Below the pieces are notes generated by a model. It was not told the origin of the DNA and did not search any database. It saw only the letters and a program-made list of their open reading frames with translations. A stretch of DNA of 19,218 bases from Methanobacteriota archaeon (GTDB taxonomy: Archaea; Methanobacteriota; Methanobacteria; Methanobacteriales; Methanobacteriaceae). Of this stretch, positions 7,626 through 14,328 are shown one piece after another; position 1 is the first letter of the stretch; each line of letters begins with the position of its first letter. Position numbers and translations under genes: made by a program. The DNA is taken from NCBI GenBank assembly GCA_023430285.1, contig JAEZAV010000201.1:1-19218 (forward strand), in the 5' to 3' direction.

Positions 7626-7666
7626 GTAAACTGTTGATGTAGTTGTTTAGAGTTTACTATCTACAT
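7626..7666 (+). other. Interleaved inverted repeats (pseudoknot-capable) after the TiaS-like gene
   Basis: GTAAACT (7626-7632) pairs with AGTTTAC (7651-7657), and ATGTAG (7637-7642) pairs with CTACAT (7661-7666). The arms alternate, so in RNA they would form an H-type pseudoknot or two mutually exclusive hairpins. The element begins 7 nt after the stop codon at 7619. Confidence 0.35.
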
Positions 7667-7796
7667 ATTATTGTTAAATATTTAGAAATAAAATTTAAAA
7701 AAGTCTTATATTTTCCATTGAATTCGATATGTCTAAAAATAATAATAGTTTTAATCCTGGGAATGGTATGTGAGACCTACCTGCACAAATATTGAG

Positions 7797-7906
<110 letters not shown>

Positions 7907-7933
7907 ATGGCTTATATGCTGTTTGATGTCATA

Positions 7934-7942
7934 TCACTTAAA
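7934..7942 (-). promoter_or_regulatory. Possible tRNA-Met promoter
   Basis: On the minus strand TTTAAGTGA is centred about 32 nt before the tRNA 5' end, which would give a short leader removed by RNase P. A second TATA-like CATATAAG lies closer, about 12 nt before the tRNA, too near to be box A for the same start. Confidence 0.3.
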
Positions 7943-8042
7943 CCTTTCTATGAGGCTATTAATATGGGTATTCTTATTATTATTTCAATGGAGAAATTAC
8001 CCGAAAATTATGCTTCAAAAAAGTAGAAATCATTTGAGATAA

Positions 8043-8050
8043 TATATTAA
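8043..8050 (+). promoter_or_regulatory. TATA-like box of the marker 8 gene
   Basis: TATATTAA is centred about 44 nt before ATG 8091, implying a leader of roughly 20 nt that would contain the GGTGA Shine-Dalgarno (8082-8086). Confidence 0.4.
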
Positions 8051-8090
8051 GAGATAGAACTAAAATATTTTTTTTAAGGCTGGTGACATC

Positions 8091-8921
8091 ATGGATGAAC
8101 ATGTTATAGAAGCATTGGGAAAGGCTAAGATTAAAGTAAAAAATGGGAAGGTAGTGGAAGTTGGAGAACCTAAAATTGATTACTGTCCAATATTTGACAA
8201 GTACAGGGGAATTAAAAAGCTCACACCCGAAACAATAAAGGAAAACATCGAATTTAGAATTGAGGATTTCGGGATGTGTACCGAAGATCGGACCATGAGG
8301 ATGCATGATTTTCTTTCATTTGGAGTATCAGAAACCCTCACAACAATATTGGAAGAGGGTGAAATTGATGCTGTTGTCAGCGTCTGTGAGGGATGTGGCA
8401 CAGTCATACTGACTGAACCTGAGCTTGTTCAGGGTACAGGAGGCAGAGTTTCAGGATTGGTAAGCACTTGTCCCATTGAAAAATTGATGGAAGAAGTGGG
8501 ACAGGATAAAGTTTTAGATCCAACTAGTGCTTCAATAGACCAGATAGCAGGCACACTGAAAGCAATTGAAATGGGATTTAAAAAGATAGCAGTAACCATA
8601 GTATCGGCAGATGATGCAATACGACTCCGGGAGATTGAAGCAGAAAATGAGGATGTTAATATTTTCATATTCGTTGCCCACGTTACTGAAATGTCTGAGG
8701 AAAATGCCATAACCATATTTAACCATGCAGATGTTGTCACAGGCTGTGCATCAAAGTATATACGAAACATCGGAAAAGAAAAGGAATATTTTGTTGCTGG
8801 TGATTCAATACCTATTTTCGGAGTTACAGATGTAGGTAAACGTTTCATGGAACTTAGAATCGAAAAAATAGGGGGAATGAAGGATAAAAAGGATCCAAAA
8901 ATTCCTAAGCCTTTGATATGA
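8091..8921 (+). CDS. Methanogenesis marker protein 8 (DUF2099)
   Basis: 276 aa soluble protein that I recognise as methanogenesis marker 8, a family found almost only in methanogens and of unresolved biochemistry. Family-like stretches include MDEHVIEALGKAKIKVKNG at the N-terminus, NIEFRIEDFGMCTEDR, VCEGCGTVI and TGGRVSGLVSTCPIEK. The cysteines in GMC, CEGCG, TCP and TGCAS could bind metal or a cluster; that is inference. Start ATG 8091 is supported by GGTGA 4 nt upstream. It is a single gene, ending opposite the CBS protein with a strong hairpin between them. Its presence is the clearest sign that the host makes methane. Confidence 0.9.
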   Translation: MDEHVIEALGKAKIKVKNGKVVEVGEPKIDYCPIFDKYRGIKKLTPETIKENIEFRIEDFGMCTEDRTMRMHDFLSFGVSETLTTILEEGEIDAVVSVCEGCGTVILTEPELVQGTGGRVSGLVSTCPIEKLMEEVGQDKVLDPTSASIDQIAGTLKAIEMGFKKIAVTIVSADDAIRLREIEAENEDVNIFIFVAHVTEMSEENAITIFNHADVVTGCASKYIRNIGKEKEYFVAGDSIPIFGVTDVGKRFMELRIEKIGGMKDKKDPKIPKPLI

Positions 8922-8936
8922 TTAAATTTTTGTTTA

Positions 8937-8960
8937 ATTCCGGGTTGTTAAACCTGGAAT
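8937..8960. terminator. 10-bp hairpin between convergent genes
   Basis: ATTCCGGGTT pairs with AACCTGGAAT (one G-T pair) around the 4-nt loop GTTA. It sits between the stops of the marker 8 gene (8921) and the minus-strand CBS gene (9023), so it may act as a two-way terminator or 3'-end stabiliser. Confidence 0.55.
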
Positions 8961-9022
8961 ATAAATTACTTATTTAAACATAGGTTTTAATTTTTTAATG
9001 TGGCCTCTAATGTTGCTACAAT

Positions 9023-9403
9023 CTAATCGAGACCTGCAAGCGCACGTATGAGGCTGCTTTGGGTGATGAGTCCAACAAGATTGCCATGGTCATCGATGAC
9101 AGGAATCCTCTGATACCCCTTGTCCGCCATTATTTTTGTGATCTCCACTATGGGAGTTTTCTTATCGGCAACCATCAGATCTTTACTCATTAAATCGTCA
9201 ACCTTAAGAGTAAGGGCTTCTCCGCCTGCTAAAAGAATATCTCTGTGGGTTATCATTCCAACGAGCTTACCTTCATCAACTACTGGAAGTCCTCCAACAT
9301 TGCATCGCATCATTTTCAGTTTTGCAGCTGCCAAAACATCTGTTCTACTGGTCACATGAACATCTTCTATCATGATCTCTTCTGCAACAAGGTTATCTTT
9401 CAT
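9023..9403 (-). CDS. Two-CBS-domain protein
   Basis: 126 aa made almost wholly of a CBS pair (Bateman module). Each copy ends in the typical pattern: GGLPVVDEGKLVGMITHRDIL in the first half and RIPVIDDHGNLVGLITQSSL in the second. Such small proteins bind adenosine nucleotides, SAM or related ligands in the cleft between the domains and act as energy or cofactor sensors; the ligand cannot be read from the sequence. There is no membrane segment or attached catalytic domain. No Shine-Dalgarno precedes the ATG, but a TATA-like box lies about 25 nt upstream, suggesting a leaderless transcript. It diverges from thiC across a 345-nt gap. Confidence 0.88.
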   Translation of the reverse strand: MKDNLVAEEIMIEDVHVTSRTDVLAAAKLKMMRCNVGGLPVVDEGKLVGMITHRDILLAGGEALTLKVDDLMSKDLMVADKKTPIVEITKIMADKGYQRIPVIDDHGNLVGLITQSSLIRALAGLD

Positions 9404-9748
9404 GCTAATTGATCTGGACTTCGATATTTAAAATAGTTATTTGTTCAACGTAACGAATTCAAGATGTTTGATAAAATAACCGGACTTCCATGGAAATTGA
9501 TGGATTTAAAAACTAGAAGATCCAAATCCCTATGAAAATTTTTTTTACACAGCACTTTTTAAATCAATGAAATATTTTGCAATTTTTTCAACAATTTCTT
9601 TAAGGTAGAACAGATATAGAAAATTACATCTATTAAAATAAAGTTTAAATTTTTCAAGAAAATTTTTGTTGATGAAAATTTACGCATGAAATAGAAGATG
9701 ATTTATGTTAGATTATTAAGTTAACGCGTTTTAGATGAGGTATGAAAA
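9404..9748. other. Long AT-rich intergenic region between the CBS gene and thiC
   Basis: The region contains the minus-strand TATA-like box of the CBS gene (9425-9434), an A/T-rich central part with short T runs (for example 9539-9548), and the palindrome AACGCGTT at 9723-9730, 18 nt before the thiC start. I found no reading frame of note and no TPP-riboswitch core (no CTGAGA-type helix junction). It probably holds the two divergent promoters and perhaps a thiamine-linked operator. Confidence 0.5.
9425..9434 (-). promoter_or_regulatory. TATA-like box at -25 of the CBS gene
   Basis: On the minus strand ATTTTAAATA is centred about 25 nt before ATG 9403, with no Shine-Dalgarno in between, consistent with a leaderless mRNA. 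Confidence 0.4.
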
Positions 9749-11023
9749 GTGACCCAGATGCAAGATGCCCTAAGAGGCAATATAACACCTGAAATGAAGT
9801 TAGTAGCAGAATCAGAAGGTATTGATGTTCAAAAGATTGTTCGTGGATTGTCAGATGGACGCATTATTATTCCAAAAAATGTAGAGGGAAAAACCAAAGC
9901 CGTAGCCATAGGTAAGGGACTTAAAACCAAGATCAATGCAAATGTTGGTTCATCATCCGAGCTAGAAAAGGTAAAATGGGAAGTTGAGAAGGCCAAAGCG
10001 GCAGTTAAATACGGTGCAGATACTATTATGGATTTAAGCACAGGTCCAGACTACCAGAATGTTTTAAATGCAATAATGGAAGCTGTGGATGTGCCAATTG
10101 GGACTGTCCCAATCTATGAAGCTGGAATCACAGCATCCAATAGTAAAGGTGCTGTTGTGAACATGGATGAAGATGATATGTTCAATGCCATTACAAATCA
10201 GGCAAAGGCGGGTGTGGACTTCATAACTGTACACTGCGGCATAACCAAGGATCTGATTGGGAAGGTACAGGATTCAAACAGGATCATGGGCATTGTTAGC
10301 AGGGGCGGATCATTTTTAGCTGCTTGGATTCTTCAAAATGAAATGGAAAACCCCCTTTACGAGAACTACGATTATCTCTTGGAAATAGCTTCTGAATATG
10401 ATGTTACACTCAGTTTGGGTGATGGATTGAGACCTGGATGTTTACATGATGCGTCAGATGTTTCACAGATTCAAGAACTTGTAACACTTGGAGAACTGGT
10501 TACAAGGGCAAGAAACGAAGGAGTTCAAGTCATGGTAGAGGGTCCGGGCCACGTTCCAATAAACCAGATAAAGGCCAACATCGAAATTCAGAAAACAGTG
10601 TGTAAAGAAGCTCCTTTCTACGTTTTAGGGCCACTAGTAACTGACCTAGCTCCGGGCTACGATCATATAACTTCTGCCATCGGCGGTGCCATTGCTGCTT
10701 CTGCAGGTGCCGACTTCCTATGTTACGTGACTCCTGCAGAGCACCTGGCAATTCCAAATATAGATGATGTAAAGGAAGGAGTTATAGCTTCTAAAATAGC
10801 TGCTGAAGCTGCTGATGTTGCTAAGGGTGTTAAAGGTGCATGGGACAGGGAGGTAGAAATGGCACATGCAAGAAAAAACTTTGATTGGGAAAAACAATTT
10901 GAACTGGCATTTGATCAAGAAAAACCGAGAAAATGCCGCGAGCGCAAACCTATTTCAGAAGATGACATGTGCACCATGTGTGGAGAATTTTGTGCACTGC
11001 GCCTCGTTAGGAACAATATATAA
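9749..11023 (+). CDS. thiC: Phosphomethylpyrimidine synthase ThiC
   Basis: 424 aa radical-SAM enzyme converting aminoimidazole ribotide to HMP-phosphate for the pyrimidine half of thiamine. Recognisable family stretches include MTQMQDALRGNITPEM at the start, GADTIMDLSTGPD, DFITVHCGI, SLGDGLRPGC, VMVEGPGHVP, PLVTDLAPGYDHI and CYVTPAEHL. The iron-sulfur cysteines are C408, C411 and C415, spaced C-x2-C-x3-C, one residue shorter than the C-x2-C-x4-C of bacterial ThiC. The length matches the short archaeal form lacking the bacterial N-terminal extension. The start is GTG 9749 with GAGGT 7 nt upstream; ATG 9742 is out of frame and ATG 9758 is the alternative. No TPP riboswitch is visible upstream. 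Confidence 0.96.
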   Translation: MTQMQDALRGNITPEMKLVAESEGIDVQKIVRGLSDGRIIIPKNVEGKTKAVAIGKGLKTKINANVGSSSELEKVKWEVEKAKAAVKYGADTIMDLSTGPDYQNVLNAIMEAVDVPIGTVPIYEAGITASNSKGAVVNMDEDDMFNAITNQAKAGVDFITVHCGITKDLIGKVQDSNRIMGIVSRGGSFLAAWILQNEMENPLYENYDYLLEIASEYDVTLSLGDGLRPGCLHDASDVSQIQELVTLGELVTRARNEGVQVMVEGPGHVPINQIKANIEIQKTVCKEAPFYVLGPLVTDLAPGYDHITSAIGGAIAASAGADFLCYVTPAEHLAIPNIDDVKEGVIASKIAAEAADVAKGVKGAWDREVEMAHARKNFDWEKQFELAFDQEKPRKCRERKPISEDDMCTMCGEFCALRLVRNNI

Positions 11024-11053
11024 TTGAAACATCGACATAGTTAGTATCATCCC

Positions 11054-11077
11054 AAACTATTTATAGTGTTTGAAACA
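11054..11077 (+). promoter_or_regulatory. TATA box inside a dyad, upstream of the Cys-rich gene
   Basis: TATTTATA lies within the dyad ACTAT-TT-ATAGT (11056-11067) and is followed by TGTTTGAAACA (11067-11077), an 11-nt palindrome. It lies about 65 nt before ATG 11130. Similar pieces (TTTGAAAC, ACTATAGT) recur at 11484-11497 before the glutaredoxin gene. Confidence 0.35.
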
Positions 11078-11129
11078 AGATATTAACTGTAAACATTTTT
11101 TGAATATCAAAAAAATTGAAGGTTTTACC

Positions 11130-11387
11130 ATGAAAGCAGAAAATTTAAATCAAAAATGTCCTGTATGTGGATGTACTGATAAAGATATATCAAGAAAAAG
11201 AGATGCTGGGCACAACGATGAGGCATTTTACATTCCCCATGTACCACAGGGAACAGTTGGAGTAATCAAATGTAGTAACTGTGGGCATTGTTTCGAGTAC
11301 TGTACAGATGAGCAGTGTTTAGTTGAAATACACAAACTAGTACTGGGTGAAGATAAGGATAAACAGGATGAAAAGAAAGAGCCTTAA
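11130..11387 (+). CDS. Small Cys-rich zinc-ribbon-like protein
   Basis: 85 aa from ATG 11130, which has AAGGT 6 nt upstream; the in-frame TTG at 11070 would add 20 unremarkable residues overlapping the promoter dyad. Eight cysteines are clustered: C10-x2-C13-x-C15 near the start and C48-x2-C51-x2-C54-x3-C58-x4-C63 in the second half, with His28, His37 and His53 between or among them. The CPVCG and CSNCG knuckles are typical of zinc ribbons; the extra cysteines could support a second metal or a redox role. The C-terminal tail is highly charged. Located between thiC and the glutaredoxin/disulfide reductase pair, it may belong to redox physiology. I do not recognise the family. Confidence 0.75.
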   Translation: MKAENLNQKCPVCGCTDKDISRKRDAGHNDEAFYIPHVPQGTVGVIKCSNCGHCFEYCTDEQCLVEIHKLVLGEDKDKQDEKKEP

Positions 11388-11483
11388 ACCTTAATTTAGA
11401 TTCAAACTCTTCATCCAATACAAAATCCTTAAATAAGATATAAACTATTTTTTTTATTTGTTTTACAGAAAATTTAATACCTA

Positions 11484-11497
11484 TTTGAAACTATAGT
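11484..11497 (+). promoter_or_regulatory. ACTATAGT palindrome upstream of the glutaredoxin gene
   Basis: TTTGAAACTATAGT contains the 8-nt palindrome ACTATAGT (11490-11497), 38 nt before ATG 11536. It shares TTTGAAAC and the ACTAT/ATAGT arms with the site at 11054-11077, which suggests a common operator. Confidence 0.3.
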
Positions 11498-11535
11498 AAA
11501 CATTGAAAAAAATTCATGCCAGGAGGGCGAGACAT

Positions 11536-11814
11536 ATGAAAATGCAGCATGTAGAAGGTCAAAATAAGGGTAAATTAGTTCTTTTTGCACTCAGCACTTG
11601 TGGTTGGTGTAAAAAAACCAGGGCACTGATCGAGGATCTTGATGCGGATTATGAATATGTATATGTGGATCTTTTGAAGGGTGAAGAACGGGAAGAAGCA
11701 GTTGAAATGATAAAAAAATGGAATCCACAGTTATCTTTTCCAACCCTCGTGATCAACGATGACGTAACAATTATCGGCTTCAAAGAGGAGGAAATTAAGG
11801 AGGCTCTTGGATGA
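11536..11814 (+). CDS. Glutaredoxin/thioredoxin-like protein
   Basis: 92 aa single thioredoxin fold. Active site C22-G-W-C25 follows the first strand (KLVLFALSTCGWC), and FPTLVI further on supplies the conserved cis-proline next to the active site. Small archaeal proteins of this kind reduce protein disulfides, usually without glutathione. The start is ATG 11536, chosen because AGGAGG lies 9 nt upstream; the frame extends to TTG 11503, but that would place the Shine-Dalgarno inside the gene. It overlaps the following ferredoxin:disulfide reductase gene by 4 nt (ATGA), implying co-translation and that this protein is the electron acceptor of that enzyme. Confidence 0.88.
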   Translation: MKMQHVEGQNKGKLVLFALSTCGWCKKTRALIEDLDADYEYVYVDLLKGEEREEAVEMIKKWNPQLSFPTLVINDDVTIIGFKEEEIKEALG

Positions 11815-12320
11815 GCGACTTCGATGAACCCGATGAACAAGAAGTTGATTCATACTACAAAAAGGTTAAGGCAGATGCAGAATCTGGAGGATATCACCTC
11901 AGTTCTGATGAAGAATTTACAAAGGAACTTCTAAAAAGCATACTCATCAACAAAAAACGTTACGGGTACGGTGCATGTCCATGCAGACTCGCATCTGGTA
12001 CGAAGGAAGAGGACCTGGACCTGATCTGTCCATGTGATTACAGGGATCCTGACCTGGTTGATTACGATGCATGTTACTGTGGTCTTTACGTCTCCGGCAA
12101 AATATTGAGTGGGGAAAGGAAACTCCAATCAATTCCAGAGAGAAGACCAACACCAGAAGAAAGAAAAAAGATCATAGCATCCAAATCAGAAACAGTTAAA
12201 AATCTTTCAAAACCTGTTTGGAGATGTAATGTATGCGGATATCTATGTGCTAGGGATGCACCCCCTGAAGTTTGTCCCATCTGCAAGGTATCAAGCGACA
12301 GATTTGAAAGGTTCATGTAA
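11811..12320 (+). CDS. Ferredoxin:disulfide reductase (FTR catalytic domain) fused to rubredoxin
   Basis: 169 aa. Residues ~10-110 match the catalytic subunit of ferredoxin:thioredoxin reductase, with cluster and active-site cysteines at C56-P-C58, C73-P-C75 and C88-Y-C90. Residues ~136-169 are a rubredoxin-like domain (C139-x2-C142-GY and C155-P-I-C158) that would hold one iron. The enzyme takes electrons from reduced ferredoxin, possibly via the rubredoxin iron, and reduces a disulfide through a 4Fe-4S cluster. An FTR-rubredoxin fusion is known from methanogens. In plant and cyanobacterial FTR the third motif is C-H-C; here Tyr replaces His, and the motif spacings also differ (x14 and x12). 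The overlap with the glutaredoxin-like gene points to that protein as partner. A T-rich terminator follows. Confidence 0.9.
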   Translation: MSDFDEPDEQEVDSYYKKVKADAESGGYHLSSDEEFTKELLKSILINKKRYGYGACPCRLASGTKEEDLDLICPCDYRDPDLVDYDACYCGLYVSGKILSGERKLQSIPERRPTPEERKKIIASKSETVKNLSKPVWRCNVCGYLCARDAPPEVCPICKVSSDRFERFM

Positions 12321-12327
12321 CCAACAA

Positions 12328-12352
12328 TTTTTTTCATCCATCTATTTTTTTT
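12328..12352 (+). terminator. T-rich archaeal terminator
   Basis: Runs of seven and eight T follow the stop of the ferredoxin:disulfide reductase gene within 35 nt. Confidence 0.5.
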
Positions 12353-12477
12353 AAATCAAGGAAAATCTAGAAGTATTTCTGGAGGCTCCAATTAATTACA
12401 CAAACATTTGATTTAATTTTTTTAGGGTATCCAATGCAAAACTATTAAATTAATTTTCATAAGAATTAATATTGGTA

Positions 12478-12507
12478 TTGGAATAGGTTCAGGAACTTTA
12501 TTCCCAA
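12478..12507 (+). other. Stem-loop upstream of the DNA ligase gene
   Basis: GGAATA (12480-12485) pairs with TATTCC (12499-12504), inside it GTT pairs with AAC around loop CAGG, and outside it TTG pairs with CAA across one bulged C. It ends 51 nt before ATG 12559, so it could be part of the 5' leader or a dyad operator. Confidence 0.3.
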
Positions 12508-12558
12508 TTAATCAAATCAAAGTCAAATAACTAAATTTTTTTTGGGTAGGCAGGAAGT

Positions 12559-14241
12559 ATGAAAGATTCACATGATGGTACAAGTTACAGTAAAATGGTT
12601 GAAGTTTACGAAGAACTGGATTCAACTACCAAAAGACTTGAAAAAACAGCTATACTAGCAAAATTTTTTAATGAGATAGGTAATGAGGATTCAGAACTTT
12701 TACCGGTGGTCACGCTACTCTCCCTTGGAAGGGTTTTCCCCACATGGAGTGAGGAAGAACTGGGCATAGGTTCTAAACTTCTAATGAAAGCAATAGCACT
12801 GGTTGTGGGTGTAAAACCTGAGGAAGTGGAAGATAAACAGAGGGATTTCGGGGATATTGGAAGCGCTGCCCAGGAATTATTTTCAAAGAAAAAACAGGCG
12901 ACTTTTTTTTCAGGAAAGCTAACCATTAAAAAGGTGCAGAGCAACCTGATGAAGATGGCCACAGTGTCTGGAAACAGAGCCCAATCTAAAAAACTCGAAA
13001 TATTACGGGAATTACTATCATCTGCATCTCCAACCGAAGCTAAATACATAACCCGAACAGTTATTGAAGAATTGAGGGTTGGGGTGGGTGAAGGAACCAT
13101 CAGAGATGCACTTTCCCAAGCCTTCGATGTTGATAAGGCCATTGTTGAAAGGGCACACATGCTCACCAATGATCTGGGATTGGTTGCAGAGGTTTCCAAA
13201 GAAGAAGGGGTTGAAGGCCTTCAAAAACTTTCATTAAATCCTGGAAAACCTGTTAAGCCAATGCTTGCACAGCTTTCTCCGGGAATTGAAACAAGCATTA
13301 CAGAGATGGGATGGGCTTTTTGTGAAACCAAGTACGATGGTATCAGGGTGCAGATACACAGACTTGGGGATGAAGTTAATGTTTTCACCAGGAGACTCGA
13401 AAATATCAGTAATGCAGTTCCAGAAATCGTGGAGTACATAAAAAAAGATTTGCCCCCGAAAAATTTCATTGTGGAGGGTGAAATAATTGTTACCCGTGAT
13501 GGAAAACCAATTTCCTTCCAGTATATTCTCCAGAGGGTTAGGAGGAAGTACGATATTGAAAGGATGAGAAATGAAGTACCACTTAAATTGTACCTCTTTG
13601 ATGTTCTTTATTATGAAGAACCGTTACTAGACGCTCCCTTTGAAAAGAGAAGAGAAGTTCTAGAATCAATAGTGAATATCACTCCTGACAAAATTGAATT
13701 AAGTGAACAGGTCAAGGTCACTTCTGAATCGGTTCAAGAGGCTCAAGATCTCTTTAACAATTCCATTAAAGGAGGTCATGAGGGTATAATGATTAAAGAT
13801 CCCACGGCTCCTTACATCCCGGGTATTAGGGGTAAAAAAATGCTTAAATTTAAGGCCGAACCTGAAACCCTAGATCTGGTTGTGGTTGGAGGGACCTATG
13901 GAAAGGGAAAAAGGGCACATTTCATAGGATCCTACCTGTTGGCTGCCAGGGATGAGGATAACGAATTTAAAACCCTTGCACATGCTGCCACAGGCCTCGA
14001 TGATAAAACCCTCCAGGAACTTTCTGAACTAAGTGAACCACTCATAACCAGTAAGGTTGGGAGGCAGGTCCAAATTGCACCTCAAATTATTCTCGAGATA
14101 GCATACAGTGAAATTGTTAAAAGTCCTGAGTACGAGTCTGGATATTCTCTCAGGTTCCCTGTGGTGAAGAGAATAAGGAATGACCTTAGTTTGGATGATA
14201 TTGACACGGTGGATAGAATAAATTCCATGTTCAAGGAATGA
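12559..14241 (+). CDS. lig: ATP-dependent DNA ligase
   Basis: 560 aa, the usual length for archaeal replicative ligases. Residues ~1-230 form the helical DNA-binding domain; adenylation and OB domains follow. Nucleotidyltransferase motifs are intact: motif I ETKYDGIRVQIH with adenylated Lys258, motif III NFIVEGEIIV, motif IV GGHEGIMIKDP and motif V KMLKFKAE. The enzyme seals nicks in Okazaki fragments and repair using ATP, by forming ligase-AMP and transferring AMP to the 5' phosphate; some archaeal ligases also use ADP. The start has AGGAAG just upstream. It stands alone, with a long AT-rich leader and a T-run terminator after the stop. Confidence 0.96.
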   Translation: MKDSHDGTSYSKMVEVYEELDSTTKRLEKTAILAKFFNEIGNEDSELLPVVTLLSLGRVFPTWSEEELGIGSKLLMKAIALVVGVKPEEVEDKQRDFGDIGSAAQELFSKKKQATFFSGKLTIKKVQSNLMKMATVSGNRAQSKKLEILRELLSSASPTEAKYITRTVIEELRVGVGEGTIRDALSQAFDVDKAIVERAHMLTNDLGLVAEVSKEEGVEGLQKLSLNPGKPVKPMLAQLSPGIETSITEMGWAFCETKYDGIRVQIHRLGDEVNVFTRRLENISNAVPEIVEYIKKDLPPKNFIVEGEIIVTRDGKPISFQYILQRVRRKYDIERMRNEVPLKLYLFDVLYYEEPLLDAPFEKRREVLESIVNITPDKIELSEQVKVTSESVQEAQDLFNNSIKGGHEGIMIKDPTAPYIPGIRGKKMLKFKAEPETLDLVVVGGTYGKGKRAHFIGSYLLAARDEDNEFKTLAHAATGLDDKTLQELSELSEPLITSKVGRQVQIAPQIILEIAYSEIVKSPEYESGYSLRFPVVKRIRNDLSLDDIDTVDRINSMFKE

Positions 14242-14253
14242 ATCATTCAATTA

Positions 14254-14261
14254 TTTTTTTT
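14254..14261 (+). terminator. T8 terminator after the ligase gene
   Basis: Eight T lie 13 nt after the ligase stop codon, followed by A/T-rich DNA that may also carry the promoter of the next gene. Confidence 0.4.
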
Positions 14262-14328
14262 AGAATATATTAATACTTATTAAAATAATAATATTACATG
14301 GTTGAGCCAAATTTTTTGGAGCCCATGT

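Noticed and set aside
7989..8027. 12-codon ATG frame between the tRNA and the marker 8 gene
   Set aside because: It is too short, with no ribosome site, and such frames are expected by chance.
8429..8848. Minus-strand open frame (139 codons) inside the marker 8 gene
   Set aside because: It is a shadow of a recognised family protein, without promoter or ribosome site.
9404..9748. TPP riboswitch before thiC
   Set aside because: The conserved TPP-aptamer core words and three-way helix pattern are not there, and such riboswitches are not typical of methanogens.
11070..11129. TTG 11070 as start of the Cys-rich protein
   Set aside because: It overlaps the TATA/dyad region and lacks a ribosome site, whereas ATG 11130 has AAGGT upstream and begins just before the first CxxC.
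12606..13199. Long minus-strand open frame (197 codons) inside the DNA ligase gene
   Set aside because: It is Ser/Leu-rich shadow sequence opposite an intact ligase with all motifs, and has no ribosome site or recognisable domain.
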